Below are positions 5,230 through 6,333 of a stretch of DNA of 6,333 nt, piece after piece. The stretch comes from Spirochaetaceae bacterium. GTDB lineage: Bacteria > Spirochaetota > Spirochaetia > CADAEX01. The stretch's first letter is position 1. Every line of letters begins with the position of its first letter. The DNA is taken from positions 1-6,333 of the forward strand of contig WRFK01000095.1 in the NCBI GenBank assembly GCA_009778835.1, in the 5' to 3' direction. The notes beneath the pieces were generated by a model that did no database searches, was not told where the DNA came from, and was given only the letters and a program-made list of their open reading frames with translations. Both the position numbers and the translations under genes were made by a program.

Positions 5230-6333
5230 ATGGCTGATATAAAAAGTAGTGGTAAGGTTGTCGGAGTAAGCGGCAACATGGTAACTATCGAGTTTGAAGG
5301 CGAAGTTCTCCAGAATGAAGTAGGGTATGTTAAGGTAGTCACAGCAGAAGGACAGAACAGTCTTAAATCAGAAGTTATCAGAATAAAAGGTAACAGAGCA
5401 GATATGCAGGTCTTTGAGATGACCCGCGGTATTGGTATTGGAGATAATGTAGAACTTACAGAAGATCTTCTTGCAGTAACTTTAGGTCCCGGTCTTTTGG
5501 GGCAGGTTTTTGATGGTCTTCAAAACCCTCTTCCAAAACTTGCGGAACAACAGGGGTTTTTCCTTAAAAGAGGTATTTATTTAGATCCTTTGCCCAATAA
5601 AAAGTGGGATTTTACACCTTGCGTAAAAGCAGGAGATACAATAGCCAGGGGAGATTCCATTGGTTCTGTTCCTGAAGGAATTTTCAGCCATCAGATAATG
5701 GTTCCATTTAATATGTATGACACATATAAAGTAAAATCAGTTGTTGGCGCAGGCTCCTACACAGTAGATGATAAAATTGCAGAAGTTGAAGATTCAAAAG
5801 GAAAAGTTTTTTCTCTTACAATGAAATTTCAATGGCCTGTAAAAAGAGCAGTAGATGCCTATGCAGAAAGGCTAAAACCTGTTGATCCAATGATTACAAA
5901 ACTAAGACTTATAGATACATTTTTTCCTGTTGCAAAGGGCGGTACTTATTGTATACCTGGTCCATTTGGCGCAGGAAAAACAGTTTTACAGCAGATAACA
6001 AGCCGAAATGCAGAAGTAGATATAGTAATTATTGCAGCATGCGGTGAAAGAGCCGGTGAGGTTGTTGAGACACTTAAGGAATTCCCGGAGCTTACGGACC
6101 CCAGAACAGGCCGTTCTCTTATGGAAAGAACAATAATAATATGTAATACAAGCTCCATGCCTGTTGCGGCAAGAGAAGCTTCTGTATATACAGCTGTAAC
6201 TCTTGCGGAATATTACCGGCAGATGGGTCTTAATATACTTCTTCTTGCAGACTCAACATCAAGATGGGCGCAAGCGATGAGAGAGATGTCCGGCCGTCTT
6301 GAGGAAATTCCCGGTGAAGAAGCATTCCCCGCA
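5230..6333 (+). CDS. atpA: V-type ATP synthase catalytic subunit A (3' end cut by window)
   Basis: Subunit A hydrolyses or makes ATP in the A3B3 head, in the cytoplasm on the inner membrane. 368 codons are visible and the frame is open at the window end; the family is usually near 590 residues, so roughly the last third is missing. The beta-barrel start (KVVGVSGNMVTIEF) is followed by LGPGLLGQVFDGLQNPL (85-101), the A-specific 'non-homologous' insert (about 115-200), and the P-loop GPFGAGKT (244-251). After these come CGERAGE (271-277), NTSSMPVAAREASVYT (306-321) and the Walker B region LLLADSTSRWAQAMREMSGRLEE. The Phe in the P-loop (GPFGAGKT) is typical of A subunits. CGERAGE, where archaeal A subunits have CGERGNE, points to the bacterial branch shared by spirochaetes, chlamydiae and Bacteroidota. 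The ribosome site AGGGG (5219-5223) lies 6 nt before the ATG. Subunit B should follow outside the window. Confidence 0.98.
   Translation, partial: MADIKSSGKVVGVSGNMVTIEFEGEVLQNEVGYVKVVTAEGQNSLKSEVIRIKGNRADMQVFEMTRGIGIGDNVELTEDLLAVTLGPGLLGQVFDGLQNPLPKLAEQQGFFLKRGIYLDPLPNKKWDFTPCVKAGDTIARGDSIGSVPEGIFSHQIMVPFNMYDTYKVKSVVGAGSYTVDDKIAEVEDSKGKVFSLTMKFQWPVKRAVDAYAERLKPVDPMITKLRLIDTFFPVAKGGTYCIPGPFGAGKTVLQQITSRNAEVDIVIIAACGERAGEVVETLKEFPELTDPRTGRSLMERTIIICNTSSMPVAAREASVYTAVTLAEYYRQMGLNILLLADSTSRWAQAMREMSGRLEEIPGEEAFPA

Noticed and set aside
5946..6158. A 70-codon - strand frame opposite atpA, and a 62-codon one at 5154-5342.
   Set aside because: Both lie against atpA or its leader, with no recognisable protein pattern.
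1..6333. CRISPR arrays, tRNA or rRNA genes, insertion sequences, attachment sites and long direct repeats.
   Set aside because: None was found on reading through; the window is almost fully accounted for by housekeeping genes and one divergent control region.

Overview
The window reads as a low-GC (roughly 35-37% by eye) anaerobe-type bacterial chromosome. It most resembles a Spirochaetota (Treponema-like) genome. The main reason is the V-type ATPase gene order on the + strand, atpE, then a DUF2764 gene, then atpA. That order is known from Treponema, Borrelia, Chlamydia and some Bacteroidota. A cyclophilin that appears to continue into an FKBP domain is also known from Treponema and Flavobacterium. 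The phylum call is an inference; Elusimicrobia- or Cloacimonadota-like lineages are not excluded.

Left part (1-3662, all on the - strand, reading right to left): rex (NADH-sensing repressor), serC (phosphoserine aminotransferase), serA (3-phosphoglycerate dehydrogenase) and an exported cyclophilin that runs off the left edge. rex and serC are 13 bp apart, serC and serA overlap by one base, and about 45 bp separate the end of the serA region from the cyclophilin. No terminator is visible between them, so one operon is likely. serA is interrupted: its frame stops at 957 and the matching C-terminal ACT domain lies in another frame (752-964).

Middle (3663-3951, 289 bp, no gene): this is a divergent control region. 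A perfect 30-bp palindrome with the Rex-type core TGTGAAAT/ATTTCACA overlaps the -10 of the rex promoter. A second, degenerate copy (18 of 22 bases identical to the core of the first) overlaps a TATAAT box pointing towards atpE. A further possible atpE promoter (TTGACA) and an orphan terminator-like hairpin also lie here.

Right part (3952-6333, + strand): atpE (peripheral stalk), a DUF2764 gene with a TTG start, and atpA (catalytic A subunit, cut by the window end). A hairpin plus T-tract lies in the 99-bp gap before atpA.

Working model (inference): Rex senses NADH/NAD+ and represses its own operon, so serine synthesis, whose first step makes NADH, would be tied to redox state. The degenerate second site raises the possibility that the ATPase operon is under the same control. 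I did not find a wholly unknown system. The most unusual points are the two-sided Rex control region, the serA frameshift, the altered Rex glycine loop and the two-domain immunophilin.
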